Assembly: GCA_965215755.1 (NCBI GenBank)
Contig: OZ244119.1
Coordinates: 5,642,001 to 5,706,000, forward strand
Length of the DNA: 64,000 nucleotides
From: Tectiglobus sp965215755
GTDB lineage: Bacteria; Pseudomonadota; Alphaproteobacteria; Rhizobiales; Hyphomicrobiaceae
Direction of reading: 5' to 3'
Positions within the stretch are counted from its first letter, which is position 1. Each line of letters opens with the position of its first letter. Position numbers and translations under genes: made by a program. The notes under the pieces were generated by a model, which worked only from the letters and a program-made list of their open reading frames with translations, was not told the origin of the DNA and searched no databases. Shown here piece by piece: positions 54,337-64,000 of the stretch.

Positions 54337-57300
54337 GTGCTCAGATTCGCCGCCGTACTCTTCTCTTCGATTTTAATATCCGCAGTTGCACTTGCTGCCG
54401 ACAATCCCCTGCCCTTCAAACATGAAGGTGTTGCGCGAGACGCCGGGCGCTATGAGGCCTGGCTCCAGAAGGCCTACAAGAACGGCAAATCTCCGCAGAA
54501 TAACCGCAGTCTATTCTTCGAAGGCCGGCGAATTTTGAACGCTGGTCAGGACCCACGTGGAGCCGCCCGCAAATTCGCCCGGGTCGTGACCATCGATGCG
54601 AACAATGCCCGTGGATGGCTGTTACTCGCGCGTGCTCTCTTGGCGATCCCGAAAGACCAACAAAAAGGTTCCGAGCGCTACTCCATTCCGGTCAACGCCA
54701 GCGGTGCCGCCTATCTTGCGTATCAACGCGCCTCTAAAGTTCAGACACAGGCAACTGCTCTCGGCGTTCTGGCACAGTCCATGGTGCGGCGTTCTTATTG
54801 GCGACCCGCGCTTGATGCTTACAAACAGAGTTTGAAACTCGACGATGATCCGCAGGTTCGTCAAGCTTATGCCAAACTGCGTGCCGAGCGCGGATTTCGG
54901 ATCGTCAACTATCGCGTTGAGAATGAGACGGCTACACCGCGCCTGTGTATTGAATTTTCCGAAACGCTTAAGACAGGTGACTTCGACTATGCGAAGTTCA
55001 TTTCGGTCAATGGCAAGGATCCGGAAAACGTCAATGCGGAGGGCCAAAGCCTTTGTATTGACGGCCTCAAGCATGGTCGACGGTTCCAAGTCGACGTCCG
55101 ATCGGAGCTGCCGGCGCGGATTGACGATAGATTACCGAAGCAATCACAGCTGACAGTCTATGTCCGTGACCGCTCACCAGCGGTGCGTTTTACGGGACGC
55201 GGTTACGTCCTGCCGAGCCGAGGTCAGGCGGGTATTCCGGTCGTGTCCATCAATGCAGAAGAGATCGCTTTCAAGATCTACCGAATTGGCGATCGCAGTC
55301 TCGTTGGCGCGGTCGCCAGTGGCACGGTAGGCAATCAACTTCGCAGCTGGGACTTACGCGAATTGAAGAACCGTACTGGCGAGCAGCTGTTCGCGGGCAA
55401 GCTGGCGGTGAAAACGGATCTCAACAAAGACGTCACGACGGCTATCCCGATCGACAAGGCACTGCCCAACATGAAGCCGGGTGTGTATGCCATCTCGGCC
55501 GCCGCGACAGGTGGCAAGAACGATGGTGAGCAGCTGGCAACACAGTGGTTTGTTGTCTCTGATCTCGGTCTGACGTCGCTCAAAGGCCGCGACAGCATTC
55601 ATGTCTTTGTGCGCTCACTCGACTCGGCCACGGCTATTGCCAAGGCCTCGGTCAAACTGGTCGCGCGCAATAATGAAGTGCTTGGACGAGCACAAACGGA
55701 TGCTCGCGGTTATGCCAGGTTTGATGGTGCGCTTGGCAAAGGAGAAGGCGGGCTCTCACCAGCGATGCTGATCGCTGAGGGTCCTAATGGTGACTACAGC
55801 TACCTTGATGTCAGTCAGGCGGCGTTTGACCTAACAGACCGTGGCGTCAAAGGCCGCGCAACTCCAGGTCCGATTGACGCTTACATGTATACGGAGCGTG
55901 GTGTCTACCGCCCTGGTGAAGAAGTCAACGTTACATCACTGGTGAGAGACCGCGACGGTGCAGCAGCAGCGGTGCCGGTCACGATGGTGGTGCTGCGGCC
56001 AGACGGGGTCGAGGACGTACGGCATTCACTAAAAGACCAAGGTCTGGGCGGGAGGTACCGTACTATTCATTTGTCACCCGGTGCGATGACGGGGACATGG
56101 CGGGTCAATCTCCATACCGATGCCAAAGATGATCCTATTGCGACTATTGGCTTCCTGGTGGAGGACTTCGTTCCCGAGCGCCTTGCGATGGAACTGAAGC
56201 CCACCGAGTCGACACTGAAGCCAGGCGTTACCGGCAAGATCAGCCTGACGGGTAAGTTTCTATATGGCCCTCCAGCGGCAGATCTTGCCGTTGAAGGCGA
56301 AGTCATCGTCCGGGCCAGCAAGAAAGATGTTGCCGCCTTTCCGGGTTTCAAATTTGGTCATTCGGACGAACGCATTGATCCGGTTCGTGAACCACTTTCG
56401 AATGTTCCGCGAACAGATGCCAAAGGATTGGCTGAGTTGCCAATCAAACTGCCGAAAATAAAGCGGACGGCGCGCCCACTTGAAGCGCGTGTGATTGTCA
56501 GAATGCTGGAACCTGGTGGCCGCGCGATCGAGCGCAGCATCAAGATGCCGGTTGCAGCAACCGTGAAACGTATCGGTATTAAGCCGGGCTTCGACGGTCA
56601 GGCACTGAGCGATGGCTCGGAGGCCACATTCGAAATCATCAGCGTGAATAGCAGCAGCCAGCAAATTGCAATCCCTGGTCTCAAATGGGAACTCGTCCAG
56701 CTGCAGCGCAAGTGGCAATGGTATAAGCGCGATGGGACCTGGGCTTATGATGCCGTCACGATATCGCGCAAGGTTGCGAATGGCGATATCGACACAATGG
56801 CTGATGGGATTGTACGCATCGCTGCTCCTGTTCGATGGGGCCGATATAAACTCACCATTCAGTCCGACGATCCGACAGGGCCTGCGTCCAGCTTTGACTT
56901 CACAGCCGGATGGTATGCGACCTCGGAAAACGACAGCCCAGAAATGCTCGCTGTCGCTCTGGATAAGGAGAGTTATCAGACAGGTGAGACTGCAAAGCTC
57001 CGTATTGCGTCGAAGCATGGCGGTCGAGCTCTCATCAATGTCGTGAGCCATGATTTGGTGCACTCGTTTGAGGCTGACATTCAGAAGGGCAATGCCGAGG
57101 TAGAGATTGATGTCGGTAAGGATTGGGGAGCAGGCGCCTACGTGCTTGCAACTCTCTACCGAGCAATGGACCTCAAGGAAAAGCGCATGCCTGAGCGCGC
57201 TCTTGGTGTGGCCTGGCTCGGCATCGATACGTCACCACGAACTTTACAGGTTGATCTTGGAGTGGCTGACAAAGTGCGCTCCGGTGCCAATCTTCCAGTG

Positions 57301-59604
57301 CCAATGACGATTCAAGGTCTGGACCCTGGCGAGAAGGCGCGCGTAACTGTTGCAGCCGTTGATGTTGGCATCCTCAATCTGACGCGGTTTAAGTCACCCA
57401 AGCCCGAGACCTGGTTTTTTGCACAGCGTCTGTTAAGGACTGAATACCGAGATCTCTACGGGCGCTTGATCGACGGCATGCGTGCTGAGCGAGGAGCACT
57501 AAAGTTCGGTGGAGATGGCGCTGCCGGTGGCGTTGAAGGTAGTCCACCTGTCGAAGAAACCGTGTCCCTCTTTTCCGGAATCGTCACCGTCAAGAACGAT
57601 GGCACGGCGCAGGTGACGTTTGATCTCCCCAACTTCAACGGTACTGTGCGGGTCATGGCCGTCGCCTGGAGCGGCAAGAAAGTTGGTCACGGTGTGCGGG
57701 ATGTCATTGTGCGTGACCCGGTGACGCTAACCGCGTCCGGACCGAGATTTCTAACACTGGGTGACAAAGCCCGCCTGCAGCTCGACATCCACAATGTTGA
57801 AGGTGCCAGCGGGGATTACAAAGTCAGCGTTCTGCGACAGGGCGCGTCTTCGGAAACGGTTGGCAGCGGCGCAAGCGCCATCTCTGTTTTTGACAAAACG
57901 GTTGCCATAGAGGCCGGTCAGCGAATTGCACAGAGATTCGAGATTTCACCAAAGACACTTGGACTTGTCTCCTACAACGTGCGCGTCACCGGCGAAAACG
58001 GCATCGATGTCAAACGAGAGCTCGTGTTCGACGTGAAAGCGCCTGCACGAGATGTTCGCCGGGTGACCGTCAGCAAACTCGAAGGCAATGGTGGGCAGAT
58101 TTCGCTGTCCAAGGACCTACTCCTGGATATGCTGCCGCAGCGTTCGTCGATCTCTTTGTCTGTCGGACCGGTCGCGCAGTTCAACGTCCCAGCGCTGTTA
58201 TCGCAGCTCGACCGATATCCCTATGGCTGTGCCGAGCAGACAACGAGCAAGGCCCTGCCACTCCTTTATGCGAGCGCATTCGGTAGCAAATCATTGCCGA
58301 TATCGGGATCGGAGACCAACGCAAGGATCGGTAAGGCGATAGCTCATCTGTTCACGATGCAAGACAGCTCAGGCGCGTTCGGCGTATGGGGACCAGGTAA
58401 CGCCGATATGTGGCTCACATCTTATGTGACCGACTTCCTGGGCCGTGCCCAATCAGCGGGCCACAAGGTGAATGCACGGAAGTTTGAGAATGCACTCGAT
58501 CGGCTGCAGAACTTTGTCAGCTACGTCTCTGATTTTGAGCGTGGCGGGGAAGATCGGGCATATGCGCTGTACGTACTTGCGCGCAATGGCCGGGCACCGA
58601 TTGGCGAACTTCGCTACTATGCCGACACAAGATTGGAGCGATTTGCGACCCCCCTGGCCAAAGCTCAGCTCGGTGCAGCACTTGCCATGATGGGCGATCA
58701 AGAGCGCGCGCAGCGATCCTTCAATGCCGCCGTCAAAGACCTGGGTGCAATGACAGTTACCGGCCTGCGCAAAGACTACGGATCCGGCGTTCGCGATGGA
58801 GCCGCAGTTCTCACATTGGCGTCAGAGAGCAACATGCTGCAACAACAACAAACCCGGCTTGGAGATGTTCTATCCCAGGCCTTTGCCAGCCGGCAACATA
58901 CGTCAACCCAGGAGCAGGCCTGGATGTTGCTCGCAGCAAACGCCATGCAGAAGCAATTGTCCTCGACCACACTCAGCGTCGATGGCGTGCCGCACAGGGG
59001 ACAGTTGCGGCGTCAGCTCAAAGCAGCGCGTCTGCAGAACGGCCAGCTCGTTATCGCCAACCAGGGTCAGGAAGCGGTTGATGCCGTTGTATCTGTCATT
59101 GGTACGGCCTTGACACCCGAGCCTGCAATTGAGCGCGGCTTTACGATCAGCCGGTCTTACTATTCGCTTGACGGCCAGCCGATCGAGTTGAAGAGCGCGG
59201 AAGGCGGCCAGTCTCAAATTGGACAGAACAAGCGCATGGTCGTGGTTCTGAAGATTGCCAGCTCGGAAAGGCGCGGCCGCGTGCTCTTGGTCGATCGCCT
59301 GCCTGCCGGGCTTGAAATTGAGAACCCACGCCTCGTTACGAGCGGTGACATCTCCGCATTGGCCTGGCTCAAATCTGACGTCGGTGCCGAACACACAGAA
59401 TTTCGTGATGACCGGTTCATTGCGGCGTTCGACTTCTTCAAGAACGGTAGCAAGCAGACCAGCGCCACTGTCGCCTATATTGTGCGAGCGGTGACGCCAG
59501 GTTCATTCGTGCATCCTGCCGCTCTGGTTGAAGATATGTATCAACCGGAGAAGTTTGCCCGTACGGCCAGCGGTCGACTTGAGATTACGTCGAGCGCGGA
59601 GTGA
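54337..59604 (+). CDS. Bacterial alpha-2-macroglobulin family protein with thioester
   Basis: 1755 aa, starting at a GTG with GGGAG upstream. The signal peptide is FAAVLFSSILISAVALAA without a lipobox Cys, so it is probably soluble periplasmic or anchored another way. N-terminal about 150 residues are tetratricopeptide-like. Macroglobulin domains follow, with SMYTERGVYRPGEEV-type segments (AYMYTERGVYRPGEE) and VTFDLPNFNGTVRVMAVAW. The thioester motif CAEQ is at about 1298-1301 within YGCAEQTTSK, so it should trap attacking proteases covalently in the periplasm. Its 3' end runs directly into pbpC; the A2M-PbpC pairing is widespread and is thought to link protease defence with cell-wall repair. 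Confidence 0.95.
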   Translation: MLRFAAVLFSSILISAVALAADNPLPFKHEGVARDAGRYEAWLQKAYKNGKSPQNNRSLFFEGRRILNAGQDPRGAARKFARVVTIDANNARGWLLLARALLAIPKDQQKGSERYSIPVNASGAAYLAYQRASKVQTQATALGVLAQSMVRRSYWRPALDAYKQSLKLDDDPQVRQAYAKLRAERGFRIVNYRVENETATPRLCIEFSETLKTGDFDYAKFISVNGKDPENVNAEGQSLCIDGLKHGRRFQVDVRSELPARIDDRLPKQSQLTVYVRDRSPAVRFTGRGYVLPSRGQAGIPVVSINAEEIAFKIYRIGDRSLVGAVASGTVGNQLRSWDLRELKNRTGEQLFAGKLAVKTDLNKDVTTAIPIDKALPNMKPGVYAISAAATGGKNDGEQLATQWFVVSDLGLTSLKGRDSIHVFVRSLDSATAIAKASVKLVARNNEVLGRAQTDARGYARFDGALGKGEGGLSPAMLIAEGPNGDYSYLDVSQAAFDLTDRGVKGRATPGPIDAYMYTERGVYRPGEEVNVTSLVRDRDGAAAAVPVTMVVLRPDGVEDVRHSLKDQGLGGRYRTIHLSPGAMTGTWRVNLHTDAKDDPIATIGFLVEDFVPERLAMELKPTESTLKPGVTGKISLTGKFLYGPPAADLAVEGEVIVRASKKDVAAFPGFKFGHSDERIDPVREPLSNVPRTDAKGLAELPIKLPKIKRTARPLEARVIVRMLEPGGRAIERSIKMPVAATVKRIGIKPGFDGQALSDGSEATFEIISVNSSSQQIAIPGLKWELVQLQRKWQWYKRDGTWAYDAVTISRKVANGDIDTMADGIVRIAAPVRWGRYKLTIQSDDPTGPASSFDFTAGWYATSENDSPEMLAVALDKESYQTGETAKLRIASKHGGRALINVVSHDLVHSFEADIQKGNAEVEIDVGKDWGAGAYVLATLYRAMDLKEKRMPERALGVAWLGIDTSPRTLQVDLGVADKVRSGANLPVPMTIQGLDPGEKARVTVAAVDVGILNLTRFKSPKPETWFFAQRLLRTEYRDLYGRLIDGMRAERGALKFGGDGAAGGVEGSPPVEETVSLFSGIVTVKNDGTAQVTFDLPNFNGTVRVMAVAWSGKKVGHGVRDVIVRDPVTLTASGPRFLTLGDKARLQLDIHNVEGASGDYKVSVLRQGASSETVGSGASAISVFDKTVAIEAGQRIAQRFEISPKTLGLVSYNVRVTGENGIDVKRELVFDVKAPARDVRRVTVSKLEGNGGQISLSKDLLLDMLPQRSSISLSVGPVAQFNVPALLSQLDRYPYGCAEQTTSKALPLLYASAFGSKSLPISGSETNARIGKAIAHLFTMQDSSGAFGVWGPGNADMWLTSYVTDFLGRAQSAGHKVNARKFENALDRLQNFVSYVSDFERGGEDRAYALYVLARNGRAPIGELRYYADTRLERFATPLAKAQLGAALAMMGDQERAQRSFNAAVKDLGAMTVTGLRKDYGSGVRDGAAVLTLASESNMLQQQQTRLGDVLSQAFASRQHTSTQEQAWMLLAANAMQKQLSSTTLSVDGVPHRGQLRRQLKAARLQNGQLVIANQGQEAVDAVVSVIGTALTPEPAIERGFTISRSYYSLDGQPIELKSAEGGQSQIGQNKRMVVVLKIASSERRGRVLLVDRLPAGLEIENPRLVTSGDISALAWLKSDVGAEHTEFRDDRFIAAFDFFKNGSKQTSATVAYIVRAVTPGSFVHPAALVEDMYQPEKFARTASGRLEITSSAE

Positions 59605-59614
59605 TGAACGGGAG

Positions 59615-61747
59615 ATGCGGGTCTTGATGGATCATAGGCCAGTGCTACGGCGCCTGATCATGGTTTGCGCGGTCGTCGCAACCGTTGGGATGGGAGGGCT
59701 TGCGGCACTCATCTATGCCGGGCTGCAAGAGGCGAAACGGCTTGGCCCGCCACCGACTGCGATGGCTGAGCACGTATCGCCAATCCTGCAGGATCGCAAC
59801 GGCAAACTCCTGCGTGCCTTTACAACAGCCGATGGAATCTGGCGTCTGCCTGTCACAACCACGGACGTCGATCCAAACTATCTGAAACTCCTTTTCGCTT
59901 TCGAGGACGGTAGGTTTCATCAGCACGGCGGCGTAGACCCCTATGCAATCGTCCGCGCGGCACTGCAATTTGCATGGCACCGTCGCGTTGTCTCCGGCGG
60001 ATCAACACTCACCATGCAGGTGGCCCGCTTGCTCGATCGCCGTTACGGGCGGTCAATCCATGCAAAATTCCGACAGATTGTCCGGGCTTTGCAGTTAGAG
60101 CAGAGGCTTTCCAAGGCTGAGATCTTAAACCTCTATCTCAGACTGGCGCCGTTCGGCGGTAACATCGAAGGTGTCCGTGCGGCATCGCTTGCCTATTTCG
60201 GCAAAGAGCCTCGTCGCCTGTCGCTGGGCCAAGCAGCTTTGTTGGTTGCGCTCCCACAATCACCAGAGGGACGCCGACCGGACCGTCACACCGATGCAGC
60301 CCGGCAATCTCGTGCCCGGGTGCTCGCGCGTGCTGTTGCAGCCGGTTTGGTCACGGCACCAGAAGCGAAGCGTGCCAATTCAGAACCAATCCCAAAGCAT
60401 CGCATGGCGTTCCCCAAGTTGGCAGCGCACTACGCCGATGCTGTTCTTGGGCCTAACCAGACGATTTCGGTTGGGCGCACGACTCTTGATAGGTCGCTTC
60501 AGCGACGCCTTGAGGCCTTGGTGCATGCTCATGCTCTCATCCAAGGCGAACGCCTTTCTGCGGCCCTGATGGTGGTTGACCACACCAACGGCGAGATCCT
60601 GGCGCGGATCGGCTCCAGCAATTACTTCGACAATGACCGCTTCGGTGCGATCGATATGACAATGGCAATCCGATCGCCAGGCTCTGCCCTGAAGCCGTTC
60701 ATCTACGGACTTGCGTTCGACTACGGCATCGCGCATCCGCAAACACTGATCGAAGACAAACCATCGCGCTTTGGAACCTATGCGCCAAAGAACTTTGACA
60801 AAACCTACCGCGGCACGATCACGTTGACGGAAGCGCTTGGAAAGTCGCTGAATGTTCCGGCCGTAAAACTGCTTGATGCTGTCGGACCCGGCCGGTTTGT
60901 CGGCCGCCTCCGTCATACGGGAACGGCCGTGCACCTGCCAGATGATGCACAACCCTCATTGGCCGTTGCTCTGGGCGGAGTCGGTCTCACGCTGGAAGAT
61001 ATGGCCGGGCTCTATGCAGCACTGGCACGCGGTGGGCATTCGGTTCAGCTGAAGCAACTGGTTCGAGACCGCGCCGAAATTGATATGACGCTCGGCCCGT
61101 CGCAAAAGCAACGTCGCGTGCTGAGTGAGAAAGCTGCACATTATGTCACCGAAATCCTGAGGCAAGCTCCACCGCCACCCAATGCACGGCGCGGCGCCAT
61201 TGCTTACAAGACGGGTACGTCTTACGGTCACCGTGATGCGTGGGCTGCCGGATACGACGGACAACATACAATCGTCGTGTGGGTTGGTCGCCCGGACGCC
61301 GCAACCACACCAGGATTGCTGGGGCGCACTGCGGCAGCCCCAATCTTGTTTGACGCGTTCGCGCGTATTTCTGAACGCCGCGCCGCCTTTCCGAATGCAC
61401 CAGATGGCGTCCTGAGCGTTACAGGTGCGGAGTTGCCGGAACCGCTCAAGCGATTTGATCGGCGCGTGCCATCTTCGAATGCCGGCGGGGCCTATCTAGA
61501 CGAGCCGGTACGGATCATGTTTCCGCCGGACCGTTCAGAACTTGAAGCGCCGAGCGACGAAGATGTCATTGTTCTTAAGAGCAAAGGCGGTGCTTTGCCT
61601 TTAACTTGGTTCGCGGATGGTGCGCCGATTGCCACGCACGCGCGCCAACGACAGTTCCTCTGGCCTGCCAAACGCCGCGGCTTTGTGCGGCTTTCGGTGA
61701 CGGACGCACTTGGTGAAACCGATAGTGTCGTTGTCCGGCTACGCTGA
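59615..61747 (+). CDS. pbpC: Penicillin-binding protein 1C
   Basis: 710 aa from the ATG at 59615, ten bases after the A2M stop codon; the ATG at 59627 is an equally possible start. The N-terminal TM helix (LIMVCAVVATVGMGGLAALIY) is followed by a GT51 domain with AFEDGRFHQHGGVDP and GGSTLTMQVARLL. The transpeptidase domain has SPGSALKP, KSLNVPA and YKTGTSYGH. The C-terminal about 90 residues match the BiPBP_C domain of PbpC. It polymerises and perhaps crosslinks peptidoglycan. It is translationally linked to the upstream macroglobulin gene. Confidence 0.95.
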   Translation: MRVLMDHRPVLRRLIMVCAVVATVGMGGLAALIYAGLQEAKRLGPPPTAMAEHVSPILQDRNGKLLRAFTTADGIWRLPVTTTDVDPNYLKLLFAFEDGRFHQHGGVDPYAIVRAALQFAWHRRVVSGGSTLTMQVARLLDRRYGRSIHAKFRQIVRALQLEQRLSKAEILNLYLRLAPFGGNIEGVRAASLAYFGKEPRRLSLGQAALLVALPQSPEGRRPDRHTDAARQSRARVLARAVAAGLVTAPEAKRANSEPIPKHRMAFPKLAAHYADAVLGPNQTISVGRTTLDRSLQRRLEALVHAHALIQGERLSAALMVVDHTNGEILARIGSSNYFDNDRFGAIDMTMAIRSPGSALKPFIYGLAFDYGIAHPQTLIEDKPSRFGTYAPKNFDKTYRGTITLTEALGKSLNVPAVKLLDAVGPGRFVGRLRHTGTAVHLPDDAQPSLAVALGGVGLTLEDMAGLYAALARGGHSVQLKQLVRDRAEIDMTLGPSQKQRRVLSEKAAHYVTEILRQAPPPPNARRGAIAYKTGTSYGHRDAWAAGYDGQHTIVVWVGRPDAATTPGLLGRTAAAPILFDAFARISERRAAFPNAPDGVLSVTGAELPEPLKRFDRRVPSSNAGGAYLDEPVRIMFPPDRSELEAPSDEDVIVLKSKGGALPLTWFADGAPIATHARQRQFLWPAKRRGFVRLSVTDALGETDSVVVRLR

Positions 61748-61880
61748 ATGTGTTGCTTCATATGTTGCGTCCGTAGTTTTACTTATGCGACTTTGAGGTG
61801 CTTTCTCTCCTAGCTACTCTTCATCTATCAAAGAGGAGGTGATGCGTGGCATCTGACCGTGGATGAGGGGGATCAGAGAC

Positions 61881-62855
61881 ATGGGTTCAATCGCCTGGCG
61901 ACTAGAGAACGCCATTTGGGGGAGCAAGCTACCCTCTTCATCAAGGTCCAGCCCGACCACGTGGTTGGGGTTGGCCGCGATGCTCGTGCTGATTGCTTCG
62001 TCCCAGTATCCAGACACATTGACTTCCAGTGAGCCCGAAGAGGCAAACGGCAAGTCTGCGGCGACATCTCAATTGTCTGATCCATCCAAAGCCGCAGTCG
62101 GCGGCCATGATTGGATGATAGGCGGTTACGGTGGCGTCGCCTACACTCATCCGGCAGATGTCCGGATCGTCAATCCCGGCCGGACGGATTTCACGGTCAA
62201 CGACTTCGGGTGGATCGGTCGGCCATTCAAAGCGCCGATCTACTACGGCCTCCGGATCCAGCGGTGGCCAGAAACCGGCATTGGCGGAACGATGCTGGAC
62301 TTTACGCATGCCAAGGCGATCTCCAAACGGGAAGACATTGCTACGTTTCGTGGCACCCACAATGGCAAGACGTTACCTGCAAAGCAGAAGATGGGAGATT
62401 TTTTCCGGCATCTGGAATTCAGTCATGGCCACAATATGCTGACCCTCAACGGTCTTCTGCGACTTTCACCTCTGGCTGGCGGCATTCGTCCTTACCTGGG
62501 CCTTGGTGCCGGCATTTCTCTTCCCCACACGGAAGTGGGTATCCGGGCAGAAAATGCGCGTACCTATGAGTATCAATTCACCGGGTTTGTCGGCCAGGCT
62601 TTGGCGGGTATCCAGGTTCGGCTAGGCAGGTCAACGTTGTTTCTGGAGTACAAGTTCAGCTACGCACCCTATGAGGTCCCGTTATCGCATGAGCCGCGTG
62701 GCTGGTTGTTGGTAACGGACCTCTGGCGACAGTTTTCTGCCTGGTGGAGTGGAGAAGCCCCCCCCGGTGGATGGCTGACGACGACCCTCATCAGCCATCA
62801 CGGCATTGGCGGCGTAATGTTCCACACCCGGCCCGCTCCTGTTTCAACGCCATAA
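61881..62855 (+). CDS. Outer-membrane beta-barrel-like protein (possible lipid A oxidase LpxQ-type)
   Basis: 324 aa from the ATG at 61881 with GGGGG about 9 bases upstream; the ATG at 61863 lacks a ribosome site. The N-terminus has a hydrophobic segment at about 29-45 (LGLAAMLVLIAS), perhaps a non-cleaved or late signal. From about residue 75 the sequence alternates like a beta barrel: IGGYGGVAYTHPADVRI, FKAPIYYGLRIQRW, IRPYLGLGAGISLPHTEV, and STLFLEYKFSYA. It resembles the outer-membrane proteins annotated as lipid A oxidase in rhizobia, but I recall only the general pattern, so this is tentative. An alternative is a generic outer-membrane protein. Confidence 0.6.
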   Translation: MGSIAWRLENAIWGSKLPSSSRSSPTTWLGLAAMLVLIASSQYPDTLTSSEPEEANGKSAATSQLSDPSKAAVGGHDWMIGGYGGVAYTHPADVRIVNPGRTDFTVNDFGWIGRPFKAPIYYGLRIQRWPETGIGGTMLDFTHAKAISKREDIATFRGTHNGKTLPAKQKMGDFFRHLEFSHGHNMLTLNGLLRLSPLAGGIRPYLGLGAGISLPHTEVGIRAENARTYEYQFTGFVGQALAGIQVRLGRSTLFLEYKFSYAPYEVPLSHEPRGWLLVTDLWRQFSAWWSGEAPPGGWLTTTLISHHGIGGVMFHTRPAPVSTP

Positions 62856-62928
62856 TGTGGTAGCGTGCCGGGAGTTGTGCACGCCACTGGGTCACATTCT
62901 CGACAACGCGTCATTCGCCAGTTGGTGA

Positions 62929-63729
62929 ATGGACGAACTTCGGTCATTATTGCTTCCACGTTCAACCGAAGCGGACGATCAACACTTGCGGAAGCGTGGA
63001 TATCCAAATCGCAAATGGCGATGGCAGAGGCGCCCCCCCTCAGACTGGCTGGGTGTGCTGGCACTTGCATTTACTGTCCTGATGTCGACGTCCCTGAATG
63101 TTCGCTCGACCATGAACGTGGACCTCGCCCTAGTTCTCGCTCTGGATGTTTCGGCAAGCGTTGATGAACGCGAATTCGATCTGCAGAAATACGGCGTTGC
63201 GACAGCTATCACCCATCCATCGGTGATCGAAGCTATCGGCTTTGGACGCAACAAGCGCATAGCTATCACGGTTGTTCAGTGGGCGGGATACCAGAAGCAG
63301 TTTATCATGGTGCCCTGGCATATCGTCGAAGGACCCGCTAGTGCGACGACATTCGCACTCAAGGTTGGTGACATGACGCGTGTCATGACGAATGGCTTTA
63401 CCCATATTGCGGGGGCTATTCGATATTCCGTCCGAGTTGCACAAACCACAGAATTTACTGCCGATCGCAAAGTGATTGATATCTCGGGAGACGGTACAAA
63501 CAACGTCCTGCCACGCCCGCAAGCTGAACGCGACAGTGCCATCAGGGCCGGGTTCACAATAAATGGCCTGACAATTGTCAATGAAGCCGCCAACCTTGAT
63601 GACTATTACAGAAAGAATGTCATCGGCGGCCCGGGCTCCTTCGTCATAACTGCACAAAGCTATGACGACTATGCCAAAGCCATGACCCTCAAGCTGGTCC
63701 GGGAAATCGCAGATCAGCAATTGTCGTGA
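62929..63729 (+). CDS. DUF1194 / von Willebrand factor A-like protein
   Basis: 266 aa. Residues about 42-62 are hydrophobic (WLGVLALAFTVLMSTS) and probably a late signal or anchor after a positively charged N-terminus. The rest is a DUF1194 VWA-type domain: VDLALVLALDVSASVDE holds the DxSxS metal site, then GDMTRVMTNGFTHIAGAI with the conserved Thr, VIDISGDGTNN with the second Asp and INGLTIVNE. VWA domains bind partners through a metal ion. The family is common in alphaproteobacteria without known function. It stands 73 bases after the previous gene on the same strand and may be cotranscribed with it. Confidence 0.88.
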   Translation: MDELRSLLLPRSTEADDQHLRKRGYPNRKWRWQRRPPSDWLGVLALAFTVLMSTSLNVRSTMNVDLALVLALDVSASVDEREFDLQKYGVATAITHPSVIEAIGFGRNKRIAITVVQWAGYQKQFIMVPWHIVEGPASATTFALKVGDMTRVMTNGFTHIAGAIRYSVRVAQTTEFTADRKVIDISGDGTNNVLPRPQAERDSAIRAGFTINGLTIVNEAANLDDYYRKNVIGGPGSFVITAQSYDDYAKAMTLKLVREIADQQLS

Positions 63730-63898
63730 ATTGCGCTATACCTGTCGACGTCTTGACATCTGTCCGGCGCGTCATCGAATTCGCTCATGTCCTGTAGAAG
63801 TTCGGTTCTTCATCCAGCGATACTGCAAGGAGACGCACAGTCGACCGTCGAAGAGCGTGGCAATTGCCTGTTTTCCGCCTCTAGCCGATAGTGAGCCC

Positions 63899-64000
63899 AT
63901 GGACCCTCAGACTTTGCTCGTACTTGCCGGCGCTCTCTTGGGTGGCTTCGTTCTCGGGCTGACAGGCTTCGGCAATGGACCGACCGCGTATGGGCTTTGG
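63899..64000 (+). CDS. Sulfite exporter TauE/SafE family protein (partial, cut by window end)
   Basis: The ATG at 63899-63901 opens a frame of 34 codons that runs off the window. LLVLAGALLGGFVLGLTGFGNG is the typical first TM segment of the TauE/SafE family, whose members export sulfite, sulfoacetate or similar anions. Only the first helix is visible, so neither substrate nor completeness can be judged. Confidence 0.7.
   Translation, partial: MDPQTLLVLAGALLGGFVLGLTGFGNGPTAYGLW

Noticed and set aside
61842..61856. Four-codon leader frame after AGAGGAGGT ahead of the barrel gene
   Set aside because: The spacing between the Shine-Dalgarno-like sequence and the ATG is only about two bases, and the peptide has no attenuation-type codons.

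Overview
The window looks like the chromosome of an alphaproteobacterium, probably of the Hyphomicrobiales or a neighbouring order. The evidence is a near-complete set of ethylmalonyl-CoA pathway genes (mcd, ccr, ecm, epi), a dimethylglycine-dehydrogenase-like flavoprotein beside a methylenetetrahydrofolate reductase homologue, a ZntB-type transporter and a MoeA, none of them on an obvious mobile element. I cannot name the genus. No rRNA, transposase, integrase, phage gene or CRISPR array was seen. The only RNA gene found is a tRNA-Leu(CAA).

Layout. 1-5.6 kb: end of rsfS, rlmH, then on the minus strand a large acidic HhH protein, mcd and an SDR gene. 6-8.8 kb: a ClC chloride transporter and a YihY/BrkB membrane protein. 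9-17 kb: one-carbon and C4/C5-CoA metabolism (metF-like to dimethylglycine dehydrogenase-like; ccr facing ecm). 17-19.3 kb: tRNA-Leu, an SDR and zntB. 19.4-29.7 kb: an accessory secretion locus. 29.7-36.4 kb: two FAD-linked oxidases, an amidohydrolase, methylmalonyl/ethylmalonyl-CoA epimerase and a D,D-carboxypeptidase. 36.6-46.5 kb: small secreted and hypothetical proteins, a flippase, a CAP-domain lipoprotein, a winged-helix/double-ATPase gene pair, and moeA. 46.6-64 kb: an atypical class A PBP, an FkbM methyltransferase, a large membrane protein with a PLD-like neighbour, the alpha-2-macroglobulin/pbpC pair, an outer-membrane barrel candidate, a DUF1194 VWA protein and the start of a TauE/SafE permease.

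The most interesting locus is 19.4-29.5 kb. A membrane-fusion protein, a C39-peptidase ABC exporter and a second ABC exporter are joined by ATGA overlaps, in the order of the NHLM/NHLP bacteriocin exporter. Downstream are three unlike-sized proteins, each with a Gly-Gly leader of exactly 27 residues. The two large ones (389 and 397 aa) are colinear homologues: a low-complexity Gly/Ala/Ser/Glu body, a beta-like segment, a run of His-rich 11-residue amphipathic repeats and an identical 15-residue tail (AHKVGHAVKHFFHHW). The DNA of that tail differs only at synonymous sites. Two leaderless helical paralogues (157 and 154 aa) with an internally duplicated G-[ILV]-x-P-x-x-A-L motif alternate with them, each close behind an exported protein. 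I know no described system with this composition; its function is open (bacteriocin, surface protein or metal-binding exoprotein).

A second unexplained unit is the winged-helix protein plus 1148-aa double P-loop ATPase with a HerA/VirB4-like C-terminal half (40.0-44.6 kb). A third is the 909-aa four-TM protein plus degenerate PLD-like protein (50.5-54.1 kb).
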